The notes under the pieces were generated by a model that had not been told where the DNA came from, searched no databases, and worked only from the letters and a program-made list of their open reading frames with translations. A DNA stretch of 64,000 nt from Hyaloscypha bicolor E (taxonomy: Eukaryota > Ascomycota > Leotiomycetes > Helotiales > Hyaloscyphaceae), in contig NW_020194559.1 in the NCBI RefSeq assembly GCF_002865645.1, forward strand, positions 186,001 to 250,000, read 5' to 3'. Each line of letters begins with the position of its first letter. Positions within the stretch are counted from its first letter, which is position 1. Made by a program: the position numbers and the translations under genes. This document shows positions 1 through 11,599 of this stretch, piece by piece.

Positions 1-354
1 CATATAGGCTCGCAGCTACTCGGTTTGAGGTGGAACCAAAAGGCCTCACAGAGAAGCATTCTCTCTTTTTGGTTTCATACTGTTCCAATGAAATTATAAA
101 GACATCCTCTTCATAGCCGGAAAGAGGTTTCTCGCATCCTTTAGGGGAGGGGACCGAGAAAATGTCAGATGACATTTGAAAGTTCTTCTGTATTCTCTCA
201 TGTGTCATAAGCGTGTCCGATAATTCTCCACCTGCTTCCATGTTTTCTTTCATGCGCATCCTTTAAAGCTAGTGCCCAGCATTTAATCCTCGTTGCCAAT
301 CTTTACTCTAAATTACAACACCCACACTGCAACTCTGCAAATCTGACACCCAAA

Positions 355-1256
355 ATGGACATCCAATCCTCGACTAAGATCTCGAAATGCTCCATCTGCC
401 AAAACCCAACCAACTTGGTTTGTAGCGGCTGCAGCGAAGACCCTCTCAACGAAAACAAGAAAACCAGATATTGCAGCCGGGATTGCCAGAGCGTTGATTG
501 GCCCCTTCACAAGAGAAGCTGCCAAATGCCCAGGGCTCGTAAGGATCGTTATCGTGCAGGATCTATCCTTCAGCAAATCTTCTACTTGTGCCGCGAAAAA
601 CTCTTCGATCTTCCAATTCACAGAATCGAGTACAACAACAATCGCATGCTTCTACATCCTCTTCCCGCCAAAGACTTTCGAAGCTAGGCTGACTTGAAGA
701 ATTAGGCGTTGCCACCGGCATCCTCGAAGTTCCTGTTGATCTCAAGAACCACAGACGGGAAGTGGTTAGAACAAATCACCTCAACCTACGAAACATGGAA
801 AGACATGAGGTGCTAAGGGTGGTACTGAAGCACGGCGGTGAAGTGTATGCCCCTGACATTGCAAGCGCTCAGTATGGCTTTTACAAGCCTGTAGCTGTCT
901 GGGACGAATTTGTGGATACTCGCGTGAATAGATTTGTATGTGGATGGAACAAAGGCAGACCATGTGGAACTGACAAAACTTTGTTCAAGAAGATGATGGC
1001 CAAAGCTTCGCGTTTCATCCAAATCACATCTCTTCTCGCGAATAGACAGACAGAACAAACACTAGATTGTATCAAGGTTTGGATGGAGGAAAACCGACTT
1101 AGCGCCCGGAACCTCCTTCGATTGAGGAAAGGCGAGTTTGAGCTGAGAGAGACTGAGCTGCTTGAGTTCATCAAGGGACGAACTCGATTGGATACCGAAC
1201 TGGTGCAAGAAGCATTTGAGATTATCAAGGGAGCAGCAGCAGAAGGAAGGATCTGA
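355..1256 (+). pseudogene. MYND zinc-finger protein paralogue, disrupted
   Basis: The first frame (355-687) starts at an ATG and encodes an intact N-terminal MYND finger: CSIC, CSGC, YCSRDC and a terminal H-C pair. It then runs into a stop. A second frame, readable from 693 to 1256, encodes a C-terminal region (GEVYAPD, AQYGFY, TRV) that matches the C-terminal half of the complete paralogue at 6425-7566. About 70 residues present between the two parts in the paralogue are missing here. The possible intron at 630-705 (GT..AG with a CTGAC-like branch) does not restore the frame. I therefore read this as a deleted, frameshifted copy, although a differently spliced short protein cannot be excluded. 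MYND fingers usually bind proteins; the target here is unknown. Confidence 0.6.
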
Positions 1257-1770
1257 TGCGGGGAAAGTAGGAACCTGTTGAAAGTCCCCCTTGTTAATCT
1301 GCATCTGTATTCTAGCACAGAAATTCTAAAGAGAAGCTTTGGAGCAAATCTCATTTGTTAGAGAGTTGAGAATAGAAGTGACTATCCTTCAAGCTTCTCA
1401 GTTCTCATGTCGATAGGTACTGTGGAAGTCCAGGTGAACGCAAATGCGAAGGCAAAACATGTATAAAGTCGGAGTCAGTAGGTTCACCGAGTCAAATCCG
1501 ATTATCTAATTATGGTCAGTAGCCAGTCCTCAAGTCATGACAAAGTTCTTCTTTGTTTAATGGAATCATGCTGGCAACTGGAGAGCATTAATATGGACTT
1601 TTCAAAGGATTGCTCAAATCCCCAGAAGGGTAGGTCACGAGTAAAGGCGTGATGCGTAATTACTAATGCGAATCAGCACGTTGTCCAATCGTCTGCACCA
1701 TAAATCACACTTCCCTGGGGAACACTTCCAAAAATCACTTACTCACAAAGGGAAATTCAAAGTGAGTAAG
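1257..1770. other. Intergenic, upstream of CHR transporter
   Basis: No gene is recognised here. An in-frame ATG at 1666 would extend the CHR transporter by 35 residues. I prefer the ATG at 1771 because the extension has no conserved content. Confidence 0.5.
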
Positions 1771-3495
1771 ATGACTCGATTATTGTTTCCTGTATCGCTG
1801 CAATATTTACATTCAATTGAAGTCGATTCTGCCGCGATATGGGAACGAACGAAGGATGTATTTACCAGGAATTGGTATTTGGGGGTCACAGCATTTGGTG
1901 GTCCACCAGTGCATTTCCAAATCGTGAGTCAAGCATTAGCTGCCTGTAGAATGCACCCTAACTCTACCTAGCTTCACAAGAAATTTGTTGAAAAGAACGA
2001 ATGGGTTGACGAGCAATTGGTGAGTCCCTTCGCAGAGCTTGAAAGACTGGTGCTAACAAAAGATGAATCAGTATCAAGAGATATTTGCGCTGAGTCAGGC
2101 TCTTCCAGGCCCAGCCAGCACCAAGATGTTGTTTTGCATAAATTATATTCATGGAGGTCTCATGGCTAGATTGGGTGCATTTTTTTTGTGGTGGTGTGTA
2201 AACCCGAGTCCCTAAAGAGCTTGTGGATGCCTTCCCTTTGGCATCTTTCTAACTGAACAACAAGTCTTCCTGGAGCTATTGGAATGTATGCTCTCTCATT
2301 AGGCGTCTCCCGCATTGGAGATACTCTACCTGCTCCTGTCTACGCTCTCTTGTCCGGGATAAACGCAGCAACGGTCGGGATTATCGCCCTTGCCGCTGTT
2401 CAATTGGCAGACAAAGCCATTACAGACAAGCTCACTTGCGCTCTAGTGTTCCTCGGTGGCGTTTCTGGAATGCTCTACACAGCATTATGGTTCTTTCCGG
2501 TTTTGATGCTCGCATCTGGACTCGCAACCCTGGTGTGGGATTTCAAGTGGCTGCACCGCATATTCAAGCCACTTTGGAGAAAACGTTCACGGTCTCGGCG
2601 TACGAATAAGCGGACTCCTGGAGGTGGGCAGACCGGTGCTTCGCCTTTGGAAAATTTTCAAGAAATCTCCTTACACCATCGACACAATGCAGCAACAGAT
2701 CATCAAGAAGTGGCCCTTTCCTCACTTGAAGCTGGTTCTGCTACTGCGACCGAAAGGCCTGATCCAATCGCCGACTCAGAGATATCTGACAGAATCGTTC
2801 CATCGAATATACAGCTGAATCTTATAACCTGGAAGACTGGAATATATATTATTACAAGCTTTATTGTCTCTTTTATTGCAATCATGATCATTCGGGATTT
2901 ACTCAAGACGCCACCTCGAGGCGTTTCCCTGTTTGCAAATCTTTACCTTGCAGGCACAATCATATTTGGTGGCGGGCCCATGGTCATTCCACTCCTTCGC
3001 GAGTACATTGTAGCTGAAGGCTGGGTCTCTCCACGAGATTTTCTCCTTGGTCTCGCATTAATCCAGTCTTTTCCTGGTCCTAATTTCAACTTTGCCGTCT
3101 ACCTCGGCTCGCTCGCAACTGCTCAAACCTCTTTACCATCCCTCGCAGGCGCTATCATAGCATTCTTGGGCATATTTACTCCCGGCATCATTATACTGAC
3201 GGGAGTGATGGGATTGTGGAAGGTCTTACGCCCCCGTCGCTGGCTTTTTTCTGTTCTACGTGGGGTAAATGCTGGAGCTGTGGGTTTGGTGTTTACAGCA
3301 GTCTATAAATTATGGCAGATTGGCTTTGTGGACGCAAAGAATCAGAGCGGAAGTCCTCTGGGCAGAGATCCGTGGTGGGTTGCAATAACAGCCACGAGCT
3401 TTGTGGGAGGTGCTTGGTTTGGTTTAAAGGCACCGCTCGCGATTTTGCTCGGTGGTGTCATGGGAATGGCTTGGTACGCAGTCGTAAAAGCTTAG
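1771..3495 (+). CDS. CHR/ChrA superfamily chromate-type transporter
   Basis: This is a polytopic membrane transporter of the CHR superfamily, which moves chromate or sulfate-like anions; fungal members have been linked to both uptake and efflux, so direction is not inferred. Hand-spliced exons are 1771-1923, 1972-2019, 2072-2193 and 2265-3495. All joins keep frame and give 517 residues. Two ChrA half-domains are visible. The first has GVTAFGGPPVH, QALPGPASTK and LPGAIGMY; the second has IFGGGPMVIPLL, QSFPGPNFNF and FTPGIIIL. A charged Arg/Lys-rich loop lies between them. This is the duplicated long-chain architecture typical of fungal CHR proteins. Introns are 48-71 bp with GT..AG ends, and the second has a GCTAAC branch site. 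The first-exon start is the least certain part. Confidence 0.9.
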
Positions 3496-4392
3496 AATGT
3501 GTGGGATGAAATTAATCCGATTTGCAAATTCAAAAGAATATCCAGATGTAGCACTATTTTCAGGAGTATACGGTCGTTGAGACTTAAACAGGGAATGCTG
3601 CTGTAATTCAGTGACTATGACCCTATTGACTTCCACTTTCAGTGCAAGTGCGGGGTAAATGCGGGGTACGAGTACCCTGGACTAAACCCCCAGGTTCTGG
3701 CAATATGCGCCAAGGATCGACAATGCGAGTAATGCCAAGCAGCACTAACGACACCATTAGTGGAAGAGGATCCGTTTCTGTCATCCCGTGGTATTTTCTC
3801 CTCTGTCTGAGAGTCTACAATTGTCTTTTCTCGCGTCAGGTGGCTTATTAATCTTCCCAACCTCCTCCATTGTCTCCGAGGTCAAGAATGTAAAAATATC
3901 TGAGGTCCAAGGACCTTAACGAAACACGTGTTTGCCTGGAGCTTGATAGGCACCGCCTGTCTAACACTTTGCGTGTGCCAATCGGTTGGATTTCCCCTCA
4001 CCGTAGGTGAGGAGATGGAGCATTTGTGATTGTGGCTTCCGGTGCTCTGCATGTGGAGAGGGATTTATCCTCAGTTGTTTTAACCCAACCTTCCACCTCA
4101 GCTGAGTAGCCGCCCAGCCGAGTAGCTTATGGCTTAGGAGAACAATCATTCTTAGGGGGGAGTTAGTTCTCCTCCCGTAGTATTTTGTGATTATTCTCCT
4201 TAGATAACCAAATGTTGAGAAACTTGAAGCTAGACTACAAGCTAATGGATCTTGAGGTACCGCCTCATTTATAATCTGATCTTCCTACAACGCTCACAGT
4301 TAGCGGCGTGATATTGCAGATTCGCAGGCAGACTTATCTGTATTTGATCTTCAGACGTAGCGCCTCAATTCCCTTTCAGACCTATTATGTAG
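3496..4392. other. Gene-free spacer
   Basis: No convincing coding signal. A short G-rich doublet (GGGGTAAATGCGGGGTACG near 3650-3670) resembles a stretch near 8175-8200 beside the aspartyl protease-like gene, possibly a degenerate repeat. Confidence 0.4.
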
Positions 4393-4689
4393 CTAAATCC
4401 CTTTAGGAGCAAATAGCTCGTCTCCAGGGACATCCAATTCACATTTTCCCGTCCTCTTACAGCAGCTCAAATTTTTCAGACAATTATTATCACCGAAATA
4501 GTTTAGGTTTAAAGCCATCGGCAACGTTGCGAAGCAATCGAGATCATCGAGGGGTTCCACATATATCATGTCCCTAGACCCCTCCGGTAGAGCCAGAGAA
4601 CCTCTGCAAACACAACTCTGTGGCATGCGTAATGCAGGTCCGTGGTTGAAAACACAAGCGAATAATACGCTTGCTGCAAGGTGCCTCAA
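4393..4689 (-). other. Cysteine-rich open frame, possible remnant of a secreted protein
   Basis: A 98-codon frame opens at TTG, with no in-frame ATG upstream before a stop. Its N-terminus is weakly signal-peptide-like (LAASVLFACVF). Downstream cysteines come as CVC, DC, NC, CC and KC, spaced like a small disulfide-rich secreted protein. Because there is no ATG, it needs an unseen upstream exon or is a decayed gene. I do not recognise the family. Confidence 0.25.
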
Positions 4690-5039
4690 AATTGACTCTC
4701 GTTTAACTGAATTAACACCGAGGAACTAACGACAGCTCCTTCGCAACGCTTTTGATGACCTGCCAGGCGGACCTGCAACAAAGCAATGATCCACCATCTC
4801 GAAGCGTGGCTGGGCTGAGCTACAACCTTATAACTCATGTCACCTATTTAAGATACATTATCTCTCTGTGTGAGACAATGGCGGCGTTGTTTCTCGCCCT
4901 TTGGTTGGCCAAGTCGAGACCGTCCGCGGAAGCAAGATAAGTATCTTCCCATTTCCACATCCACCCCAGCTCTTCAATCTTGATCTTGCACTGATAACTT
5001 TAATACTATTGCTTTTCGAGATTTACATTCCACAATCCT

Positions 5040-6082
5040 CACTATCACAGCCATGGCTTGTGCACCGCCATCTGCGCTCGGCTGTTTGCCGTTGCCAGGA
5101 GCATCTTGGTCCTGATGGGATGATATAACGGATCTCCTCTCGTTTGCGGCACTGCCTCTCAGGGGTCGTACTCTCAGGAACCGAATGTATCACAATCTGT
5201 ACCAACTTCAACCTAGGTTACAACTATGTGACTATGTCAGCATGACGGGCGGGGACTTCGTCTGTGGTACCAGCTCTTCCGTACCAATAACCACTCCTGT
5301 GTCTTCTTTATTGTGCAATCTACTTTGTGCTGGGGACAACTCAATTTGTGGAGGGCATGATGGTATTAGCCCTGATAGCGGTGCGTGGCAGTTCAACGAT
5401 GGTGGGAGCGTCGACTGTCCAGCTATATCAACTACTTCTACTATTTCATCATCAACCACTTTCAGTACTTCCACCATCTCCAACGCCCGGACTCCTTCTG
5501 AAACCGGCGCGCCTGATATTACTCCTTACCCTAAGATCAATTACTAACGTAGTTTATGTTGTCATGGTATTGTGAACGGCAAAATAAAAAAATCGAAACC
5601 AGTCTCCTGGCACCGCGGACCTCGAACTTCCCAGATGAAATCAGTATCGTTAGCGCCTCCACGGCTAGATTCCCAGCAGTAACTCCGTTCGCGCCTTCTA
5701 CTTATGTTCCGTGAAATTACCATGTACCTTGGACCGTAGTCTGCCCCTAACAATCTCCAGACAAGCAAACATCGGCGCGGGTCAAACTGTTACCGTTCAA
5801 CAAACGGTGTCCATTTGCCCGCTCACGATATACGCTCCGCTCATTTCCTGCCAGCTGAGTGTAAATCCTGTTGGTGAAAGCAAGGGGCCTTCGATCTGCA
5901 CTTTCCAATACTGCAAAGTGGTCACAGGAACTTGTGGTAGATTGGCTACCATGAGGGCTGGTAAATGGGGCAGCAACTCTCCGCAGAAAACTGCGATGGC
6001 TAGCCAGACCTATGCCATCGTTCAAGCTAAGATCTATTGTCCTGTTGCTGCTGTTGCCTATGTTGGCCGGATGACTTTGTAA
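5040..6082 (+). pseudogene. Broken WSC-domain secreted protein gene
   Basis: WSC domains are cysteine-rich carbohydrate-binding modules of fungal surface and secreted proteins. One half is read as ECITICTNFNLGYNYVTMSA, ending at a TGA near 5243. The other half is read one frame over (5185-5547) as GGDFVCGT, CNLLCAGDNS and ICGGHDG, which is the C-terminal half of the same domain. A Ser/Thr-rich linker (STTSTISSS) follows, as is usual after WSC domains. The two halves abut in different frames, so the domain is frameshifted. A third frame at 5711-6082 with regular cysteines may be the decayed C-terminus, but that link is weak. No intact start was found. Confidence 0.55.
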
Positions 6083-6424
6083 TGGGAGGGAAAGCAGTAT
6101 GGTCTTGCATAAATTCTGTCTTTCTGTGAAGAGGGGAAGTTGTATTGCCGTTATGAGTTCCCTTCAGCACAGTTGTGCTATGAGCCTTTGGGATAGGTAC
6201 AAGTCAGATGTAGTAATGAGATTGAATCACGGCACTTCTTCAAGCGGACGTACATTTTAGTCTCGCGTATGGGAACGGCAAAGGATATTGGTGAAGCTTT
6301 TATGTCAATTGAGCTATGCTGGCGGCTGAGGCCAGAAGCGGAAAGGAGACACACGTGCCAGCCCTCTAATCTCAACTGATTGTCGAAATCTCATCTTAAA
6401 GTCGAATATCAGAAAGGTGAATAC

Positions 6425-7566
6425 TTATTGAGGTGCACAACCACTACCGCCCTTCAGTTCGCTCAAAGGAGCAGGATTCGCCGTCATGCGAACAACGAAG
6501 GCATCCATACCCTCACCAATCTTCTTCAGAAAAGCTCTCTTTTTGGCCTGATAGTGTGCTCGAGGCAAGTCAAGCATTGCTCCAATAGCAGTCAAGCCTT
6601 GGGCCGCCACCCAAACCAACGTTGTCTTATCCAGAATCTCGGATGCGCAGAAGTTGAAGCCAGCAAATTGCGAGAACTGGAACATATCTACGCTACTCAT
6701 GTTGTTGACTTCCTTCATATGCCATTCTTTTAGTCCTCCAAAGTATCGATATTCCTCCCAGTCATCTCTCACGATAATCCTCTCAACGCGAGTGTTCGAA
6801 TACTCTTCCCAAGGAGTAACTTCATCGTAGTATCCGAACTGGGCACCTGTCAAATCCAAAGCATAGACCTCTCCATTCTTGATCTCAACTTTTAGGATAT
6901 TGTGGAGAGTATCGTTCTTTCCTTCTGGCTTGGGATTGACGTCGATAACTTGTCGCTTGGGATTCTTTGGCTCTAACGAGACTTCCTCAATCTTTACTGC
7001 AACACCTATTTAATATTAGCAATCGCCGTTGCGAAATTCTAGCTCTGCTGAGTGAAGAATTCGAGCCTACCTTCCAGCATGAGTTTAACCATGTCATGCA
7101 TCCAAGCAACGGCATCTGAGCTAGCGTCGTGAGTGAGGACCGACTTTCGAGCTCCCCTACTGCCACACTTATTTCTGGGAAACGTCTGAAGAAGTTCCGC
7201 GAAGGTAGGAAGCCTGGAGATTTGAGTCATGTTGTCTATACTCTCGATCTTGATATGAATGTCGCCGCCACCGTTCTTCACCTCAACGCCGAGGATCTTC
7301 TTGAGAAAAATCTTCTCCTTGTAGATGTAAAAGATTTCCTGGAGGACATCGCCAGCACGGTAGAATAGCTTCCGTGCTTGGAGTTGCTTGCAAGTTGCTT
7401 TGTGGGTCTGCTTATCATCTTCGTAACACTGGATTGTACAGTAGGAGGCGCTGTGGATTTGGGGATCGAGAGCTGGAGCGTCCTGGCAGCCAACACAGGA
7501 CAGTGTTGCTGGGCTCTGGCGCCGAGCACAAGTGGTGAGCGTCGGGACTTTGTCTGTGAAATTCAT
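6425..7566 (-). CDS. MYND-type zinc-finger protein
   Basis: Two exons (7566-7071 and 7005-6425) join in frame across a 65 bp intron with GTAGGC..AAATAG ends, giving 358 residues. The start is the first ATG at 7566; the frame extends upstream without another ATG. The N-terminal MYND finger has C13, C24, C27, C43, C47, H55 and C59. The ligand expected near residue 16 is Arg (CARRQSPATLSC here, CSICQNPTNLVC in the paralogue), so one zinc site may be impaired. The remainder is a fungus-type C-terminal region (GEVYALDLTGAQFGYY) shared with the broken copy at 355-1256. MYND fingers normally mediate protein-protein contact. No catalytic SET motif is visible, so I assign no activity. Confidence 0.75.
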
Positions 7567-8414
7567 CTTGAGTGGATAGAATTGAGGTTTGTTTGGCAGA
7601 GCTCGAGACTGGAGGCAGAATTTGTTTGAATATTTCACCCCTTCTATGAACGAGGAAGGAGCCTTGAAATAAATTCCAATTTACTAGCCAATTCTTTGGC
7701 GCTGTTAGTGAATTGAGACACGTCACTTTAGACCCAACTTTACCTTGCCCTTTTGATCTAGGAACTTCTGGCAGAGCTCAAAGATAGTTCCTGGTTATCA
7801 CCAAGGTGCAGCTGAGTAGCTGATATTGATATCACCTTCGACACTTCAAAGAATCTGAACAATGACTAGCTTTGAAGTTAATATTTTTTTTTTTATTGAT
7901 AACAAGTATGTAACATACTCTTTCCTGTTTTACTTGGGAAGAGAGGATTTACACAACAAATGTGCAAAATAACGGCATGATAGAGAACGGAAGCGAAACA
8001 ATTTCCCCTTAAATTAATTAGATCTAATATCACCTGTGTACCCTCATTTATTACCTCGATTCTTACTCTTGGATTAAATTCATCTTCAAGTCAACCTATC
8101 TTCCAAACTTCTAGGTTGTAGGGAATCATCGCTATGGGATAGTGTTAATAGCCCCTCAGCTGTGGGCTTGAATGCAAATACGGGGCAAGTGTGGGGTAAG
8201 GTGCCTTGGAATCTCTGAAATTCTTAGTAAAATGTAAGACTACGAGTACCTAATAAGTTCTGAACGTTCTTATCTTGATATCGGTTGTATTTGCTCACTG
8301 TGGAACAATATTCAGGAGTGGTATTTGATCGGTTCCAGCTCCTGATGATCATTTGCAATGTGAAACCCCGACAACGCCTTTCGGGTGAGAATTTCTCCTT
8401 TCCCTAAAGTCCTA
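7567..8414. other. Gene-free spacer
   Basis: No coding signal is recognised. There is a T-rich run near 7885-7896 and a G-rich doublet near 8180, similar to one at 3650. Confidence 0.4.
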
Positions 8415-9802
8415 TCATTTCTTCAGCTCCCCAACTGCATTGGAATTAGCAAAAGTGTGCCTTTTTTAAAGTAAGGAAACTCACAAGAAATTGTCTTCTC
8501 GTCCCAATTGAAGACTCCCATCATCTTCTTCAAAAACGGCATCCCAAGAATGACCGTATTTTCAGACTCCATCACCGCGTCAAACATCACCGCACACTCC
8601 TCCCCAGGAAACATACAAGACAACGGATATCCAATCTTCTGCACATAATCTTCGCCCTTCAGCGTCACATTCTGGCCTTTCAGCCCGATCGTGATTTCCG
8701 GCAGAGACGCAATCTCGTCGCAGTCAACGACCATATATGGCCCACAACGACTTTCCCACGCGTACATGTGGTGCACTAGGCTTTGAGCGATCGTGTAGGG
8801 AAAACCGATGAATGGCATGACAGACATGAAGAAGGCTTTGCCACCAGGAATGGATTTGTCGACCAGGACTTTCTTCCCCCCACAGTCGCTGTCGCCCACC
8901 ATGGAAATGTTCTCTAGCTCTACTTGCCACCTCGTCGTGTCTTCTGGGAACAAAGGGTGAGAAATCAAGTCTCCAGCAAGCAAGTCTTCGTCATAGCTGC
9001 CGAAGACGAGACTTCCTTCCTCCTGCGTTTTGCTTGGCCAGACGATGGAGAACATGTTCTCATCCAGGAGGTTGTTATCGATCATGTTTCTGAATGGGCT
9101 AGGGAGGATGTTCTCTGTGGGACGACTATCAAGACCAGGCATCCATTGCTTCTCAACAGCAAGCCCTAGCGCCACGCCATCAAAGAGATCTGTATAAAAG
9201 TTGTCGACCCAGGAGTAGTACTTGATGTCATGAAAGACCTGTCCAGGGACTTGCAGTCCATCTGCAAAGGTCAGAACATCCTCGGAGAGACGAGCATAAG
9301 CGTCAAATGGCCCATAAGAGATTTGCGTGATGGTGCCGTTGTCGTAATATGTTGATGAGGCACTGGCGTTGTAGGTGGCGTTGCCGGGACTGCAATATCG
9401 GGGGTATGGAGACCGTGAGTAGCAACCTGATGACGGGACGAAGAGGTCCGCCCAGTTTAGGTCGACGACTGCGCGGAAGGATTGAGGTGGAGTGCCGAGG
9501 GATATGTTTGTTGTGTATAGGAAGAAATTTTGCTCCTGGGTATGTTAGATGGTGTGGAGAGATAGGAGACAACTGACTTCAACTGGGGAGCCATGTGGCT
9601 TGGAGAATGAATTGACAGGAGCGTGGGAGGAAAGCTTGAAATTGCCGTTTAGGGGCTTTTGAGCTCGGTTACGTTGATCTGGGAATGGTGAGATAATTCT
9701 CGGGATAGTTCTTGCTGTCTTCGTGATGGGAAGGGTGAACTTCTCGGCAAGCGCGGGGATGAGGAAAGAAGCGAGGAGGAGAATCCAGGTGGAAATCATC
9801 AT
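8415..9802 (-). CDS. Secreted aspartyl protease-like protein (A1 fold), probably non-catalytic
   Basis: Three exons (9802-9578, 9535-8485 and 8434-8415) join in frame to 431 residues. The last 50 bp intron has GTGAGT, GCTAAT and CAG. Splicing it out replaces a meaningless tail with FNWDEKTISFGELKK, the usual A1 C-terminal strand. A signal peptide is visible (MMISTWILLLASFLIPALA). The pepsin fold is clear from ISLGTPPQSF, DLFVPSS, SLVFGSYD, VVDCDEI and VILGMPFL. Both catalytic motifs are degenerate. The first reads VVDLNWADLF (D100 kept, the DTG replaced by DLN). At the second, FFMSVMPFIGFPY near residue 312 appears to have Met in place of Asp. The protein is therefore probably secreted but not a normal protease. 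Alignment of the second motif is by eye. Confidence 0.85.
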
Positions 9803-11000
9803 GACATGCAAACGGCGCGACACCAATTTTGATAGACGAGAAAACAATTTGTGGGAGCGGAGTTGAGCAGATAAAAGCAGGGAAACGTTTTGAGAAGGAC
9901 ACCTTTGTAAACTTCAGAGGGGATTGTTGCCTGGCGATCATGATGACAGCCGTGTTGGAGGATGCGGCACGGGCGAATGCTGATTCGATGACTCGCTTGA
10001 GGCTTGAGATGTGACAAGGGGTAAGCTCCTGACCTGAACCTATGAACCAAGAAACGTATCTGAAAGACTTCAAACTTTTACTCATCTTGAATATACGCCA
10101 CCGTAGAGTCCTTATCTCCATCAAGAGGACAGTGTTCCAAAATCATCCCATCGCCCTCGCATTCCAAAAAATCCATGCATGATTATAACCTCGACTCTGA
10201 ATATGGTTACTTTTGGTGACAATTGTTGCTGTTAATTTCTTGAGAAGAGCTCAAGATTCAAGTACAATTGAATCTATTCGTTCTCTGGTGCTACGTCTAC
10301 TGTGCTTGGGTTGCTGCAAATTACACGTGACGTAAGCGAAAAATAAAGGGGGGCGGTCGGTCAATGAAGACCGACTCCAGAAAATATATCACAACCGTGC
10401 GTACACTAAACATTGCTGGAAACATAGCTGATTCTAAGTACATAATATGGTACACGATATGATAAAAAAAGTGGCGACTCCTATGTAAAGCTAAGTTCTC
10501 TTGGCCCTGAGATGGTAATATGTCAATGGTTGCGTTCACCGAAGATGGCCCTTCAAGCAAACGCCTGATTCCACCTCTAATAGAGTGATAAACGGACGGG
10601 AGCTGTTGGAATGACGTGGACGAACCTAAAAAATGTTGCCATGGGTGTTTTCAATATCGAACAGCTCTTTTCACTGGGGACAAAACATTCACAGCACCAA
10701 AGCAAGTGGGAATCAAAGAGAGTTCTTGGGAGGATCTATTTTTGACTATCACTACAAGGAAGTGTCATTCGTCGTATACCACCATGGTCTAGAAGCATCT
10801 ATAGATGCCCAACTGTCCCTTCTCGATTCTTATTATTTTCCTCATTGCCATTCTTCCACCACTCGTCAACGTATCATAGAAGCACCTATACAGATCTATG
10901 TCCCCTCCAGTCTCCGTTATCGCATCGCCGTCATCACTGTATCAACCTTAGAGTCAGAGAAGGCATTATCTTGGAGGCAGAATGAGGAGGCTGGGATATC
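9803..11000. other. Gene-free stretch
   Basis: Only overlapping open frames without recognisable domains or codon bias. The first few hundred bases should hold the promoter of the protease-like gene transcribed leftwards from 9802. Confidence 0.4.
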
Positions 11001-11570
11001 ATTAGCAAGGTAGTCAATAATGTGGGTGCGGGTAAACTTACGACCACTCAGAACAAAAACACGCATAATCGAACTCGGAAAGGGTGATTGAATGAAGAGG
11101 ATATCTTGAGAGGCCGGGACGTAATCAGATCTGACTTGAGCGGCTTCCTGAGGGCCTCCACGTCCACGGTGGGACTGGATCATCATCCTTTTTCCATCTA
11201 TAGACGTGACTGGCGGAAGGTATTCTCCTCATACAGGGTGTATGTTACACTGTGGGACGTGCGATGCACTGAACTGATGTGTGGCAGACCGTTCTGTGGG
11301 GAATTCAGTGGGGGCAAATGGACGGGTGGGCGACTCCGTGAGCCATGCTCCAAGTCGCTTCATTGTTGATGGGGGTTCTGAGTAGGGCCCTGAGGACCGC
11401 CAAGTCCACGGAAGGTGACTTGGTCATCATCTATTCCTCCCCCTCCTCAATCTTCAGAGAGGCGAAGGGGTTCGTATGAGAGAATGAATGTCCAGTCTGA
11501 CCCGGGGAGGAGCGATAGGTCCGTAACCGCCACGCATGGCCACTGAAGAACCATTAGCAAGGCAGTCAAT
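11000..11570 (-). repeat. Degenerate duplicated coding-like segments
   Basis: On the minus strand two short protein-like motifs each occur twice. HIIDYLAN (about 11010) pairs with HIIDCLAN (about 11555), and RGRGGPQ (about 11150) pairs with RGLGGPQ (about 11390). The surrounding bases are also similar. Frames between them are broken. This looks like a decayed local duplication of an unidentified gene. Confidence 0.35.
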
Positions 11571-11599
11571 GATGTGGTTCCAGAAGGACTTGCGGGTAT

